NCBI GenBank assembly: GCA_963691705.1
Contig: OY829539.1
Coordinates: 37,581,656-37,645,655 of the forward strand
Direction: 5' to 3'
DNA from: Viola odorata
Taxonomy: Eukaryota; Streptophyta; Magnoliopsida; Malpighiales; Violaceae
Length of the DNA: 64,000 nt
Part shown: one piece after another, positions 30,074 through 40,279 of the stretch
Layout: the number at the start of each line of letters is the position of its first letter
How positions within the stretch are numbered: the first letter of the stretch is position 1
Program-made: the position numbers and the translations under genes
Notes under the pieces: model-generated
Databases searched by the model: none
What the model saw: only the letters and a program-made list of their open reading frames with translations
Told to the model about the DNA's origin: nothing

Positions 30074-31276
30074 ATGTCAGACCATTCAGCCAAGAGCACA
30101 GGGACGAACGACGAAGTAATCACAATGTTGCGCAATCTCAATCAGAGGTTTGACGTAATAGAGGAATGGCGACTGGAGAGCATCAGGGAAAAGGAAGTAG
30201 CTGCCAACGCTGCAAAACAGAACCCCACTCAATTCCACCAAGTCCTAAACCCTAAGAGTTCACCACACGTCTATGGCATGCCACCATCCGGAGATGGATA
30301 TAACCCTAATGGCCGAAGCGATAGGAGGGTGACTAGGAATGTACCTCGCCGAGAGGAGGACCATGAGGAGGATGATCCCGGACCCAATCCTGATGGGTAC
30401 GAGGAGGAGCATGAGTATGAGGAGGAGGAGGAAAGACCTAGACAGAGGAGACCTCCACCGAGACAACCTAGAATAGAGGGCGGAGGCGAGGAGCGCCTAA
30501 TGGGAATTAAACTTAAGGTTCCCGCATTCGAAGGGAAAGAAGATCCTGAAGCGTTCTTTACTTGGGAACGCAAGATGAGGGCAATTTTCTTGTGCCACAA
30601 TTACTTAGAGGAGAAGAAGGTTAGGATAGCCTCAGTAGAGTTCTTTGGGTATGCTGCCCATTGGTGGGATCAGCTGCACATCACTAGACAAAGAGTAGGC
30701 GTGGGTCCGATTGACAATTGGGATGAGATGATTAGGGTTATGAAGGAACGATTTGTTCCACGATATTTCCACCGAAGTCTCCATACAAAATTGCAGACCT
30801 TTAACCAAGGATCGAAGAGTGTTAATGAGTATTACAATGAGATGGAGATGGCCATGGCATGATTGCAATCGGTAGAAACCGAAGAGGCCACCATGGCACG
30901 CTTCTTGAGTGGATTGAACCGAGAGATTGCTAATGTCGTTGAGGTCATGCAATACCGAACCATAGAGGACCTTCTTCACCTGGCTATTATGGTGGAGAAA
31001 CGGAAGAGGTTCCGCAGCCCAAACACCACCCCAAATACTGCCCAAAACCTGAAGCCAACACCTTGGAAGAAGCCGTGGAACAAGCCCACTACTTTTACCA
31101 AAACACCACCAAAAGTGATCCCTACAACCTACAACCCTAGAAGCCCAAACACCACACCTAATACCACTAAACCTACTACCCAAACACCCCAAACCACTGA
31201 TCGCCAGCCCTCGCGAGAGATTGTTTGTTTTAAGTGCAATGGCCGAGGCCATATGCAAAGGGAATGTCCGAACTGA
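30074..31276 (+). pseudogene. gag: Element C gag
   Basis: Starts MSDHSAKSTGTNDEVITMLR at 30074. An acidic and Pro/Arg-rich linker precedes the Gag core: LKVPAFEGKEDPEAFFTWER (about 30510), ASVEFFGYAAHWWDQL (about 30630), MKERFVPRYFHRSLHTKLQ (about 30740) and FLSGLNREIANVVEV (about 30902). The zinc knuckle CFKCNGRGHMQREC (about 31228-31269) is intact. A TGA at 30860 in MAMA-stop-LQ and a TGA at 31274 after RECPN both fit CGA changed to TGA. The frame continues into pol. Confidence 0.93.
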
Positions 31277-33204
31277 CGTGTTGTAGTCCTTAGGGCTAAT
31301 GGTGACCTAGATTCGGAGGAGGACAGAGATATGGATGAAGAAGAGGGTGAGGAAAAGGAGGCCGAAGAGGAAAGTGAAGAAGAAGAGGGAGCGGTGCACT
31401 CAATCAATGCAGTGATCCGGCGCAATTTGACTGTCGCGCCAAAAATAGAGGTTTGCGATGAGGAGCAGCGCGACAACCTTTTTCACACTCGTTGCATCAT
31501 AGCAACCAAGGTATGCTCAGTGATTATTGATAATGGCAGTTGTGCTAACTGCGCAAGCACACTCTTAGTTCACAGGCTTGGTTTATCCGTTCTTAAGCAT
31601 CCAAAGCCGTATACCTTGTCTTGGATGAATGACGGCAACACCTTGAAGGTTACCAAGCAAGTACTGATCTCGTTTGCCATAGGGAGATATAAGGACGAGA
31701 TCCTATTTGATGTAGTGCCTATGCACGCCAGCCACTTGTTGTTAGGAAGGCCTTGGCAATTCGACCGAAATGCCAACCATGAAGGGCGAAACAACAAGTA
31801 CCGATTGGAGAAGGATGGTGTCAAGTACACCCTAGCGCCACTAAACATGAAGGAGGTCTTGGAGGACCAGCTGTGGCTTGAAAAATCTAGTGCCGAGTTT
31901 GAGTTATCTCGGCCATGGGGAGAGAAAAAAATTGAGGGTCAAAACAGCCCCCGAGAAAAGAGTGAGCTCGGGTTAGAGAAAAATAAAAGTGAGAAGAGAG
32001 TTGCGAATGGGAAAAAGGGGAATAAAAACAACCCGTGTGAAAATAGAGAGCACATGTTAAAATTAAATATATTCGCAAAAGTGAGGCATGTGAGGCAAGC
32101 ATTGACGGTTCAAAAGTCGTTGGACTCAATTTTTCCTCTCATTCTTGTCCGTTTTACATCGTTCTCTTTGAACGCCTCTAACCCTAACCCCACGGATTCC
32201 TTGCTTCCTTGTTTTAAAGCTCTTTTGCAGGAATTTGAGGACGTGCTACCCGAGGAGATGCCGCCAGGACTACCCCCTATCCGTGGCATTGAGCACCGCA
32301 TAGACTTTATGCCGGGTTCGCCAATACCTAACCGACCGGCGTACCGTAGCAACCCCGAGGAGACCAAGGAGCTGCAACGCTAAGTGGATGAGCTACTGTC
32401 CAAAGGCTATGTGAAAGAGAGCCTCTCACCGTGTGTTGTTCCTCTCATCCTTGTGCCAAAGAAGGACGGCTCTTGGAGGATGTGTGTTGACTGTCGCGCA
32501 GTCAACAAAATTACGGTAAAGTATTGCCACCCCATCCTACGTTTAGATGACATGTTAGATGAACTTAGTGGTAGCATTATGTCCTCTAAAATTGACTTAA
32601 TGAGTGGGTACCATCAGATTAGGATGCTAGAGGGTGATGAATGGAAAACGGCATTTAAAACTAAGTATGGACTATACGAGTGGTTAGTCATGTCGTTTGG
32701 CTTAACTAATGCGCCAAGCACATTCATGCGTCTAATGAATCATGTTCTTAGGCACTTCATAGACAAATTCGTAGTTGTTTACTTTGATGATATCTTAGTC
32801 TACTCTAAATCTGTTGATGAACATGTTGCGCCAAGAGAAATTATTTGCTGACCTTCGAAGTGTTCTTTTACTTTAGAACAGGTTTCTTTCTTAGGTTTTA
32901 TTGTAGGTCGAGAGGGTGTGAAGGTTGATGAGGAGAAGATCCGAGCGATCCGTGAGTGGCCAACTCCAAAATCAGCAATCGACATCCGTTCCTTCCACGG
33001 ATTAGCAAGATTTTACAGACGGTTCATTCGTGATTTTAGTTCTTTGGCCGCACCACTTAATGAACTAACAAAGAAGAATGTTCTTTTTAGGTGGACCGAG
33101 ACACAGGAGGTTGCTTTCCAAGCGCTCAAGGACCGACTATCCAACGCGCCTGTCCTTGCCTTGCCGGACTTCGACAAGCCCTTTGAGCTTGAGTGCGATG
33201 CAAG
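31277..33204 (+). pseudogene. pol: Element C protease and reverse transcriptase
   Basis: Protease: CSVIIDNGSCANCASTLLV (about 31510; D-N-G-S) and ASHLLLGRPWQFD (about 31729). [21 protein letters not shown] (about 32452), [12 protein letters not shown] (about 32592), [12 protein letters not shown] and the intact [13 protein letters not shown] (about 32774). [20 protein letters not shown] and [15 protein letters not shown] follow. A TAA at 32381 (CAA expected) breaks the frame. A short frameshifted stretch at about 32823-32862 removes several residues after SVDEHV and then returns to frame. Confidence 0.93.
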
Positions 33205-34616
33205 AGAAGAGAGCCATTACCTTCTTCAGCGAGAAGCTCAAGGATGCCCAGTTGCACTACCCTACGTATGACAAAGAGTTGTACGCCTTGGTGCGTGCGT
33301 TTGAGGTTTGGCAGCATTATCTTATGCCGAGGGAGTTCATGGTACACACGGATCACCTCAGCCTTAAGTACCTGAAGGGCCAGAGCAAGCTCAACCGAAG
33401 GCATGCAGGGTGGTTGGAATTTTTAAAGGCTTTTCCATACCACATCAAGTATAAGGAAGGAAAGGACAATGTCGTGGCCGACGCCTTGTCCCGCAGGTAT
33501 GCCTTGATCTCTTCACTATCCGTAAAATTTCTAGGGTTTGCACAGATAATTCCTATGTATGCTGAAGATGCGGATTTTGGTGAAATTTATAAAACCTATG
33601 ATGCACAAGCTGATGTGAAATATTTTACGCATGATGGATATTTGTTTAGGCAGAAGCACCTATGTATTCCTATTTGTTCCTTGCGTGATTTACTTGTGCA
33701 TGAGTCGCATAGTGGCGGTCTCATGGGTCATTTTGGTGTCACTAAAACTTTTGACTTGTTGAAAGTGCATTTTTATTGGCCTAAAATGAAATGTGATGTC
33801 ATTCGTGTAGTCGCTAGATGTCTTGTTTGCCAAAAGGCAAAATCGCATGCGTCTAACCATGGAGCCTATATGCCACTGCCCGTACCATCCCACCCTTGGA
33901 CCGATGTGTCCATGGACTTTATAGTCGGCTTGCCTAAGTCGTGGGACGGCCATGATAGCATCTTTGTTGTAGTCGACCGATTTTCAAAGATGGCACACTT
34001 TTTGCCATGTAAAAGCACACACGACGCATCTAAAGTTGCTAAGATTTATTTTAGGGAGGTAGTCCGCCTCCATGGGATGCCGGTTAGTATTGTAAGTGAT
34101 CGTGATGGTAAATTCTTGAGCCATTTTTGGCGAATTTTGTGGAGTCGCTTAGGGACTAAGTTGTTGTATTCTACATCTTGTCACCCTCAGACGGACGGTC
34201 AAACCGAGGTGGTTAACCGAACGCTTGGGTCACTACTTCGCACACTAGTCACAAAGCACACGTCCAAGTGGACGGATCACTTACCCTTTGTGGAATTTGC
34301 ATATAACCGAGCTGTTCACTCTACTACAAATTGTTCTCCATTTGAGGTTGTTTACGGTTTTAATCCTATTACTCCACTTGATTTAGCACCTCTACCTTTG
34401 AGTGATGTAGCTAGTTTATATGGACAGCAGCGTGCGGACCTTGTCCAGCAAATGCACGCTAAGGCCAAGCAGAACATTGAAAAGGCTAACGAACGCCTTG
34501 TGCGCAAGCGCAATGAGGGCCGAAAGATTGTGTCTTTTCAGGTTGGAGATTGGGTGTGGTTACACCTAAGACGTGAGCGTTTCCCTGAGAAGAGACGAGG
34601 GAAACTTGCCCCGTGA
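33205..34616 (+). pseudogene. pol: Element C RNase H and integrase
   Basis: The frame changes near 33205 inside RNase H: ECDA is directly followed by [16 protein letters not shown], so the glycine-rich strand between them is lost, probably by deletion between GATGCA repeats. RNase H continues with [19 protein letters not shown] and [11 protein letters not shown]. Integrase: zinc domain ([13 protein letters not shown] ... RCLVCQKAK) and core D ([10 protein letters not shown]), D ([14 protein letters not shown]) and E (QTDGQTEVV), all present. C-terminal [17 protein letters not shown] ends in TGA at 34614, where CGA is expected. Confidence 0.93.
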
Positions 34617-35057
34617 GGAGATGGACAGTTCCAAGTGGTTGAGAAGATCAACGATAATGCCTATTGTTTGGATCTACCTAGTGAGTATGGTTCGGTACAT
34701 GGTACTTTTAATATTACTGATTTGCGTCTGTTTGAAATAGGTGATGAAGCCGATGCTGATCTGGATTCGAGGACAAATCCATCTGAAGGGGGAGGGGATG
34801 ATACGAGCCTGAGTAGGAGCCCAGCCGCACCTGCCGCATCCGTGCCCTTGCCGCCCGCAGGCGCCATCACACGCGAGGACCCTGCAAGTGAGGCTAAGCT
34901 CTCTGATCCATACGGAGCTGAAGGCCAAAGCCTCACTAGAGTCAGCCATCCTGCGCCCGCCCTAGCCGCGCCTTGTCTCGCTCGTGTGCGCTGCACCCGA
35001 GCCCGCACCGAGGCCACCTTGGGCCAAGTCGGACCTCTAGCCCAAACTTTGATGTAA
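34617..35057 (+). pseudogene. pol: Element C Pol C-terminal tail running into the 3' LTR
   Basis: After the stop at 34614 the frame gives INDNAYCLDLPSEYGSVHG and ADLDSRTNPSEGGGDD, passes the purine tract and enters the LTR at 34799 ([20 protein letters not shown]). In CRM elements a CR motif at the Pol C-terminus, encoded partly in the LTR, replaces the chromodomain. Here an 8-base deletion after GCCATCACACGC shifts the frame so the [10 protein letters not shown] tail seen in the 5' LTR is lost. The shifted frame stays open to 35057. Confidence 0.8.
34785..34798 (+). promoter_or_regulatory. Element C polypurine tract
   Basis: GAAGGGGGAGGGGA lies directly before the TG of the 3' LTR and would prime plus-strand synthesis. 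It is also read as coding sequence (Glu-Gly-Gly-Gly). Confidence 0.9.
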
Positions 35058-35907
35058 GAAAGATTCTGGCAAGACAGAAGTTATTTATAATTCACCAGGG
35101 GAGCCCTTTCCAAGTTTCATCCCAATCGCACCAGGGGTTAGAGAGGACGCATCACTTCAAAGTATCATACTGCCAGCGAAAGCCACCTTCGAGCCTTTTG
35201 ACGATCGACGAATATTTATTCGAGCCATCTTCTGAAAATTGTTAGATACATGTCTTGTGAGTATCCTGTCCAATTTTCATCCAAATCTCCTGAGGGATTT
35301 GAGAGAACGCCTTGTTCTTCTTCGACTGCGCAGGAATAAAGCCCAACGGGCTGCCAACAGATCCGATCCGAGACTTTGGTCATTCCGACTGACCTTGAAC
35401 TTTTCCAGGTCATTGGATTGACTTTATTTTAAGTTGTTTGACCTTATTTATCCAGGTGGATTTTATTTTAGTTAATTAGGAGCGCTTTTAAGTAGTTAAG
35501 CGCAAGTGAACTTCCTAATTAGGGTTTTGCGCATCTCTTTCCTTATAAAGAGTATGCCGCTGCTATTGTTATTTTTTTTAGAAATTATTTGATAAACAAA
35601 ACCAGAAGAGTTTTCTTCAGTTGATCTCCAAGATCCTTGTCCTACATCCGGTTTGATAAGCCGCATTTAGTTGCAAGTAAAGCACGAAGTCTATCACTCC
35701 ATTCCTTAGTTTCGTCTGGGTTGTCTAGGTATTGCACCTAGGAGGGTCAGAGTTCTATTGAAGATCCTTGAAGGATTTCGTCCAGGTTGCCTAGGTATTG
35801 CACTTAGGAGGGTTGGAGTTTCCGACGAGTTAGTTTTCCGCATTCAAATCCTTGTCGCTGAGCAACGATCCATCCATTGGAAGGTTTTCCATATAGGAAC
35901 CTTATCA
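34799..35907 (+). repeat. Element C 3' LTR (1109 bp)
   Basis: Matches 28112-29227 at about 96 percent by eye, with an 8-base deletion near 34870. The likely TATA box is in CCTTATAAAG at 35541-35550. It ends CTTATCA, followed by the CTAGG duplication. Confidence 0.95.
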
Positions 35908-35912
35908 CTAGG
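35908..35912. repeat. Target-site duplication CTAGG, right copy (element C)
   Basis: Second copy of 28107-28111. Confidence 0.95.
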
Positions 35913-36863
35913 GTGAGTAGATCGAATGATATATATTGCTTTGAGAGGATCTAGCTTGAGGGTTTACTTAGAAAATTAATACATAAAGATGAACACAAAG
36001 GGTAAGTTGGTGGATGATACGAATGCGTAGCGAACAGAAGCAATGATAAACAAGGAAGGAAGAAGATTACCGAGATAAACACGAAGTGAATGTGGAAGGA
36101 TTTGAGCATGGTGAAGATTCAGATGCACGTTGAATACTTGGGTAGAGACTAGAGGCGGAAAGAATATACACGTATATTTCACAAGAGATTCGTTTACAAG
36201 GACAACTAATAAACGATTACACAAAACACAAGTTGATGGTTTACATTTTACTTGCAGATGATCAAAGCACCATAAAGGCTTAGAAGTCTACAAGATGAGA
36301 TTAGGTGATAAGGGAGGATTATTCTCGGCTCAACAAAATCACTCAATCTAAACTAATTACAAAATGACAGGGGTGGTCTATTTATACATGGTTAGCCATA
36401 CAAAATAAAGTGCAAAATATTCTTAGTCGATTTGGGAAGGTTAACGGTACACCTATAGAATACCTGATAGAGTACCTACTAGGGTAGACCGTTAATCCGA
36501 GCTATCAATCATCAAAAGGTTAATGGTATGCCTATAGAATACCCGATAGAGTACCTACTTGGGTAGACCGTTAATCTAAGCTGTCGATCATCAAAAGGTG
36601 TTGGGTGTGACCTCGTCAAGGGTTCAAGTGGCTATCAGAATCCGATAGTTTTCCTTGAGAGTCTGGTAAGTACCTTCTCCCGGTAACTTTCTTAGAGGTT
36701 ACCGGTCGATATCCACTATCACTTGCATTAAGTGTCAAGGGTCGGTTCCTGCATTGAAGGGAATCTTCCGATAATTGTTTGCTTCCAGAAGGTTGTGCAA
36801 ACACACAATGTCGAATCCATGAACACATCGGCTTCTAGGTTAGGTGTGTCCATGAACACATCA
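35913..36863 (-). repeat. Element E 3' LTR, main part
   Basis: On the - strand it starts TGATGTGTTCATGGACAC directly after the purine tract GAGGAAAGAGGAGA. GATGTGTTCATGGA occurs twice at its start. TATAAATA (- strand) lies at 36379-36386. Two tandem 79-base units, each with a CCTATAGAATAC core, lie at 36437-36594. The LTR is interrupted by C after 19 terminal bases (28093-28111). Confidence 0.8.
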
Positions 36864-38116
36864 TCTCCTCTTTCCTCGAAAGGATTCACCCTCGAATCCA
36901 TTTCTTGAGCACTCATCGTGCCTTCATGGCAAAGAGACAAGTCATTAACATTAAATGTATTGCTTATTGACCCATACTCACATGGAAGGTCTAGGACATA
37001 AGTATTGGCATTGACGCGGTGGAAGATTTAGAAATGACCATCACCTCGGGGACTTAGTTTGTCTCACCTTTGGTTAGGAAAATGATCTTTGTGCCAATGA
37101 AGCCAAACCCATTGGCCGGGCTTGAAGGAGGTAGGCGTTATGCCCTTGTTACGCTTGGTTGCTTCACGCTCATTCATGCTTTCGATATTCTTGCGGACTT
37201 GCTCATAGAGCTTCTTGACTTTTGCGGCTTTGGCATTCCCATCTACACACTTAAGTGAACTTACGGGCAAGGGTGAAAGAGTGAGAGGGGTTAAGGGTTT
37301 GAACCCGTAGACCATCTCAAATGGGGAAAATCCAATGGAAGTATGGTATGCATTATTATAGGCAAATTCAACAAATGTAAGACAATCGCCCCATTTTATT
37401 CCATGTTTAGTAACCATTGCTCGAAGTAGTGATCCTAAAGTCCTATTCATCACCTCTGTTTGCCCATCTGTTTGCGGGTGACATGTGGTGCAAAAGAGGA
37501 GTTTAGTACCTAACTTCACCCATAAGGTCTGCCAAAAGTGACTCAAAAATTTAGTGTCCCTATCACTCACAATACTTTTAGGCATGCGATGGATGCGCAC
37601 AACATGTTGAAAAAATAAATGTGCAATGTGTGTGGCGTCATGTGTTTTTGCACATGGTATAAAGTGTGCCATTTTTGAAAAGCGATCAACTACAACAAAT
37701 ATAGAGTTATTGCCATACCTAGACCTAGGTAGGCCGAATGCAAAATCCATAGATAGTTCTACCCACGGGTGCTGAGCAACGGGAAGAGGCATGTAAACTG
37801 CATGATGTTTGGATATGGATTTAGCTTTCTTACAAACTTTGCATCGGTTCACAATTTTATTTACATAGACTTTCATCCGTGGCCAAAAGAAATGTGATTT
37901 TAAAACATGCAAGGTTTTGACCATACCAAAATGTCCACTCAAAGCTCCACAATGAGCTTCTAAAATAATTAATTCTCTAATGCTAGACCAGGGTATGCAT
38001 AATCTATCATGTTTGAATAAAAATTTGTCATGCTTAAAGAAATGCAAGTGTGGTCCGTGTGCGCATGCTGCATATATGTCCCGAAAATCCTCATCATTCT
38101 CATACAACTCAATCAA
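36864..38116 (-). pseudogene. pol: Element E integrase
   Basis: Open for 350 residues (38116-37064). Zinc domain LEAHCGALSGHFGM and RCKVCKKAKS; core D (SMDFAFGLPRSR), D (SIVSDRDTKFLSHFW) and E ([14 protein letters not shown]); C-terminal FKPGQWVWLHWHKDHFPNQR, then a stop. Beyond it, near 36898, DSRVNPFEERGDD marks the usual CRM end before the purine tract. Identity to the integrase of C is clear but moderate, so these are different families. I see no chromodomain. After the LTR start the frame continues only about 30 codons and shows no ITR-type CR motif. Confidence 0.92.
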
Positions 38117-38420
38117 GTGAGAAAACCTGAATATTTGTGCATCGAGGGAGTTCAGGGAGCATACCTCCTTGAGAGTGCGTCGGCAACAACATTCTCTTTG
38201 CCTTGCTTATATTTGATGGTGTAAGGGAATGCCTCAATGAATTCCATCCACTTTGCATGTCTTTTGTTCAACTTGGCTGGGCTTTGAAGGAACTTCAGGC
38301 TCAAATGGTCATGTTGATGAAAAACTGATTGGGTAGCAAGTAATGTTCCTATACCATAAGCGCTCTTACTAAGGCATAGAGCTCTCGGTCATACGTCGAG
38401 TAATTGAGCTACGCTCCCCG
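38117..38420 (-). pseudogene. pol: Element E RNase H fragment
   Basis: On the - strand: [26 protein letters not shown] and, after frame changes, the [14 protein letters not shown] region that leads into integrase. Stops replace a Gln and a Trp (TAG in each case). The upstream RT is absent: at 38420/38421 the sequence switches to element F. Confidence 0.82.
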
Positions 38421-38995
38421 ATGGAATTTGTCTTTTTGTAGTCCCTTAGCTGGAATTTTGTCTTCTTGTGGGATGGACACTATATAAACCTCTAGTTTTA
38501 GGGTTTTAGGTATCTTGTAAATATTTTTCCACTTTCTTCTTTTGGGAGTCGCCTCCTTTTCTCTCCTCCCTCTTTTGGGTGGTGGCTGAGGCATCCATTT
38601 CCAGCAGCCATTGAACTTAATCAGAGCTTTGCTCCGGCCGGTAACATTTTAATAGTTTTATTCTTCTTGTTCTTCTTTTATGCAATCTTTCTTTTCCTAT
38701 TTTGTTTATTTTTTTTGTGGTATGAGTAGCTAGATTCTCCCTTCTTAGCAGAGGTTATTTGAGGGTTGTATGGGTATTTAAGAGGCCTAAATGTATTTAA
38801 TATAGTCTTATTATTGTATTCGATTGTTTATCGATTTCTTATTAATTCATCTAGGGCAAGATTAGTAGTCTGACGAACTGATATCTAGACCTAGATGATT
38901 ACTGTCATTCTCTTGGTTATAACTGACGTGAATCCTTGAGTTAGAGTAGACACCTAGTGGGGGACATCGCAAGAGGTCTTTCGTCTAGGGGTAAA
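38421..38995 (+). repeat. Element F 5' LTR remnant
   Basis: Aligns with 42612-43186 of the 3' LTR, with about 20 differences by eye. The first 540 bases and the last about 670 bases of the LTR, and the PBS, are missing. TATATAAA at 38481-38488 is the TATA box. Confidence 0.85.
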
Positions 38996-39057
38996 GTCGT
39001 GCCTTTGACAGTTCCAGATTTTTTTTTAATTATTTCTTTTAATTATTTCTTTCTCCA

Positions 39058-40279
39058 ATGTCTTATTTTGATTCTTATTCTTACTCACCCTCTTTTCCTC
39101 AGTATTTTACTCCTAACCCCCCGTGGTGGGATCAAGAAAATTTCAACTATGCAGGGCAAGACGAACCTAGCTATCAATATTATCAGCCTCCACAACCTCC
39201 ACAGAGCAACTACGGAAATCAGGAATCTTGGGCAGAACTAGCTAACCTGAGGAGCCAACTTGAGGAGATGCAATTAGCCTTGCATGAGTTTAAGATACAG
39301 ATACAAATAGATGAATTAGCTGATATGGTGAATCAAGGTCAAGAGGCCTTGAAGGAGCTTATGGAGTAGAGACGCCAAGAGGCCATTGAAGGAAACTTTG
39401 CATGCCAACTTGAGCATCTTGCCCCCGACGCTGGACCACCAGAACCTACCCATCCTGCCCTAGACGTTGCCCCTGCACCTGGACCAACAATTTTAGCTCC
39501 AACACTTATGCCCAGGCGCACCATGAGTCACCCTATCACCCCCATAGAACAACATTTGCGGCACTTAGATAGTGACGACTATTCAAGTGAAGAGGAGAAT
39601 TTTCCCACCGCCATTCTATGGGAGTTGCCATCTGAGCGTCATGACCAAGATGATGAGTCTTATGGGATAGATGACCTTTTCATGCCCACGAATGAGCTAA
39701 ACTTGGAGGGCCCAGGATGTCTTCTTTCAGAGTCAGGAGCCAACGTAGAGTTCAAGGCCAGTGCAGTCACAATATTGAGCGATGCAAATCTGCCAAATTT
39801 TTACGAGGAGCGTCATGCCCTCGACAAGCCGGAATGTCGTGCCCTCGACGCAGAATTAAAGGCAGAAGTCGTTGTTCAACCAAATTTACCAAGTCAACTC
39901 CAGAACTGTTCTAACACTTTGGTGGGCCAAGGGATTGAGGTTTTTGAGGTTTTTCACGACATCAAATCTTGTGAGGAGCGGCATGCCCTCGACGCAGAAT
40001 TCAAGCTGGGGGAGATTAAGAAGAAGGATTTAAGAGAGATTGAGGAAGAGATAATCGAGGTCTTGAGCTCTAAAGTCGTTATATGTGATAGGGAGATTTC
40101 TAAACTTACTGATTATATTGATCCTTTTCTTGAATCACCTTTTACTCATACCATTTTTTTCCTCTAACATTTGAATCATTTTATGGTTGCTTGCAGGATG
40201 CTTTGCTACTAGACCATCCATTTCATGCCATAATTCACATCAAACTAAGAGGATGGAAAGCATTTAGTAGGATTGGCTG
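39058..40279 (+). pseudogene. Element F accessory protein of unknown function, conserved in G
   Basis: One frame from the ATG at 39058 to 40167, broken by a TAG at 39367 (CAG plausible); a one-base loss in the T run near 40158 shifts the last 37 codons to a stop at 40279. N-terminal part: Tyr/Pro/Gln-rich with PPWWDQENFNYAGQ and YQYYQPPQPPQ, then a leucine-rich helical stretch (ELANLRSQLEEMQLALHEF). Middle: acidic, with three RHALD/CRALDA repeats encoded by the TGCCCTCGAC word. End: YIDPFLESP, then FESFYGC, LLLDH, IKLR and RIG. The same plan occurs in G (56246-57136, - strand). It is not Gag, protease, RT or integrase, and I do not recognise it. Confidence 0.75.

Larger units (their letters stand above)
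28112..35907 (+). mobile_element. Element C: CRM-clade chromovirus (7.8 kb)
   Basis: Complete from LTR to LTR with the CTAGG duplication. Gag and Pol are in one frame, as in CRM. RT and integrase carry CRM-type segments ([48 protein letters not shown]), and the pol frame runs through the purine tract into the 3' LTR. By eye the LTRs differ at roughly 40-45 of 1110 positions plus one 8-base gap. Four clear nonsense codons and three indels make it inactive. CRM elements concentrate at centromeres in many plants. Confidence 0.95.

Noticed and set aside
30271..30600. Ser-rich 109-aa ORF on the - strand
   Set aside because: It is the reverse of the acidic and Pro/Arg-rich linker of the C gag; codon structure supports the + strand.
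36728..36940. CR motif in the E Pol tail
   Set aside because: The frame enters the LTR for about 30 codons but has no ITR-type motif; only the DSRVNPFEE end is CRM-like.
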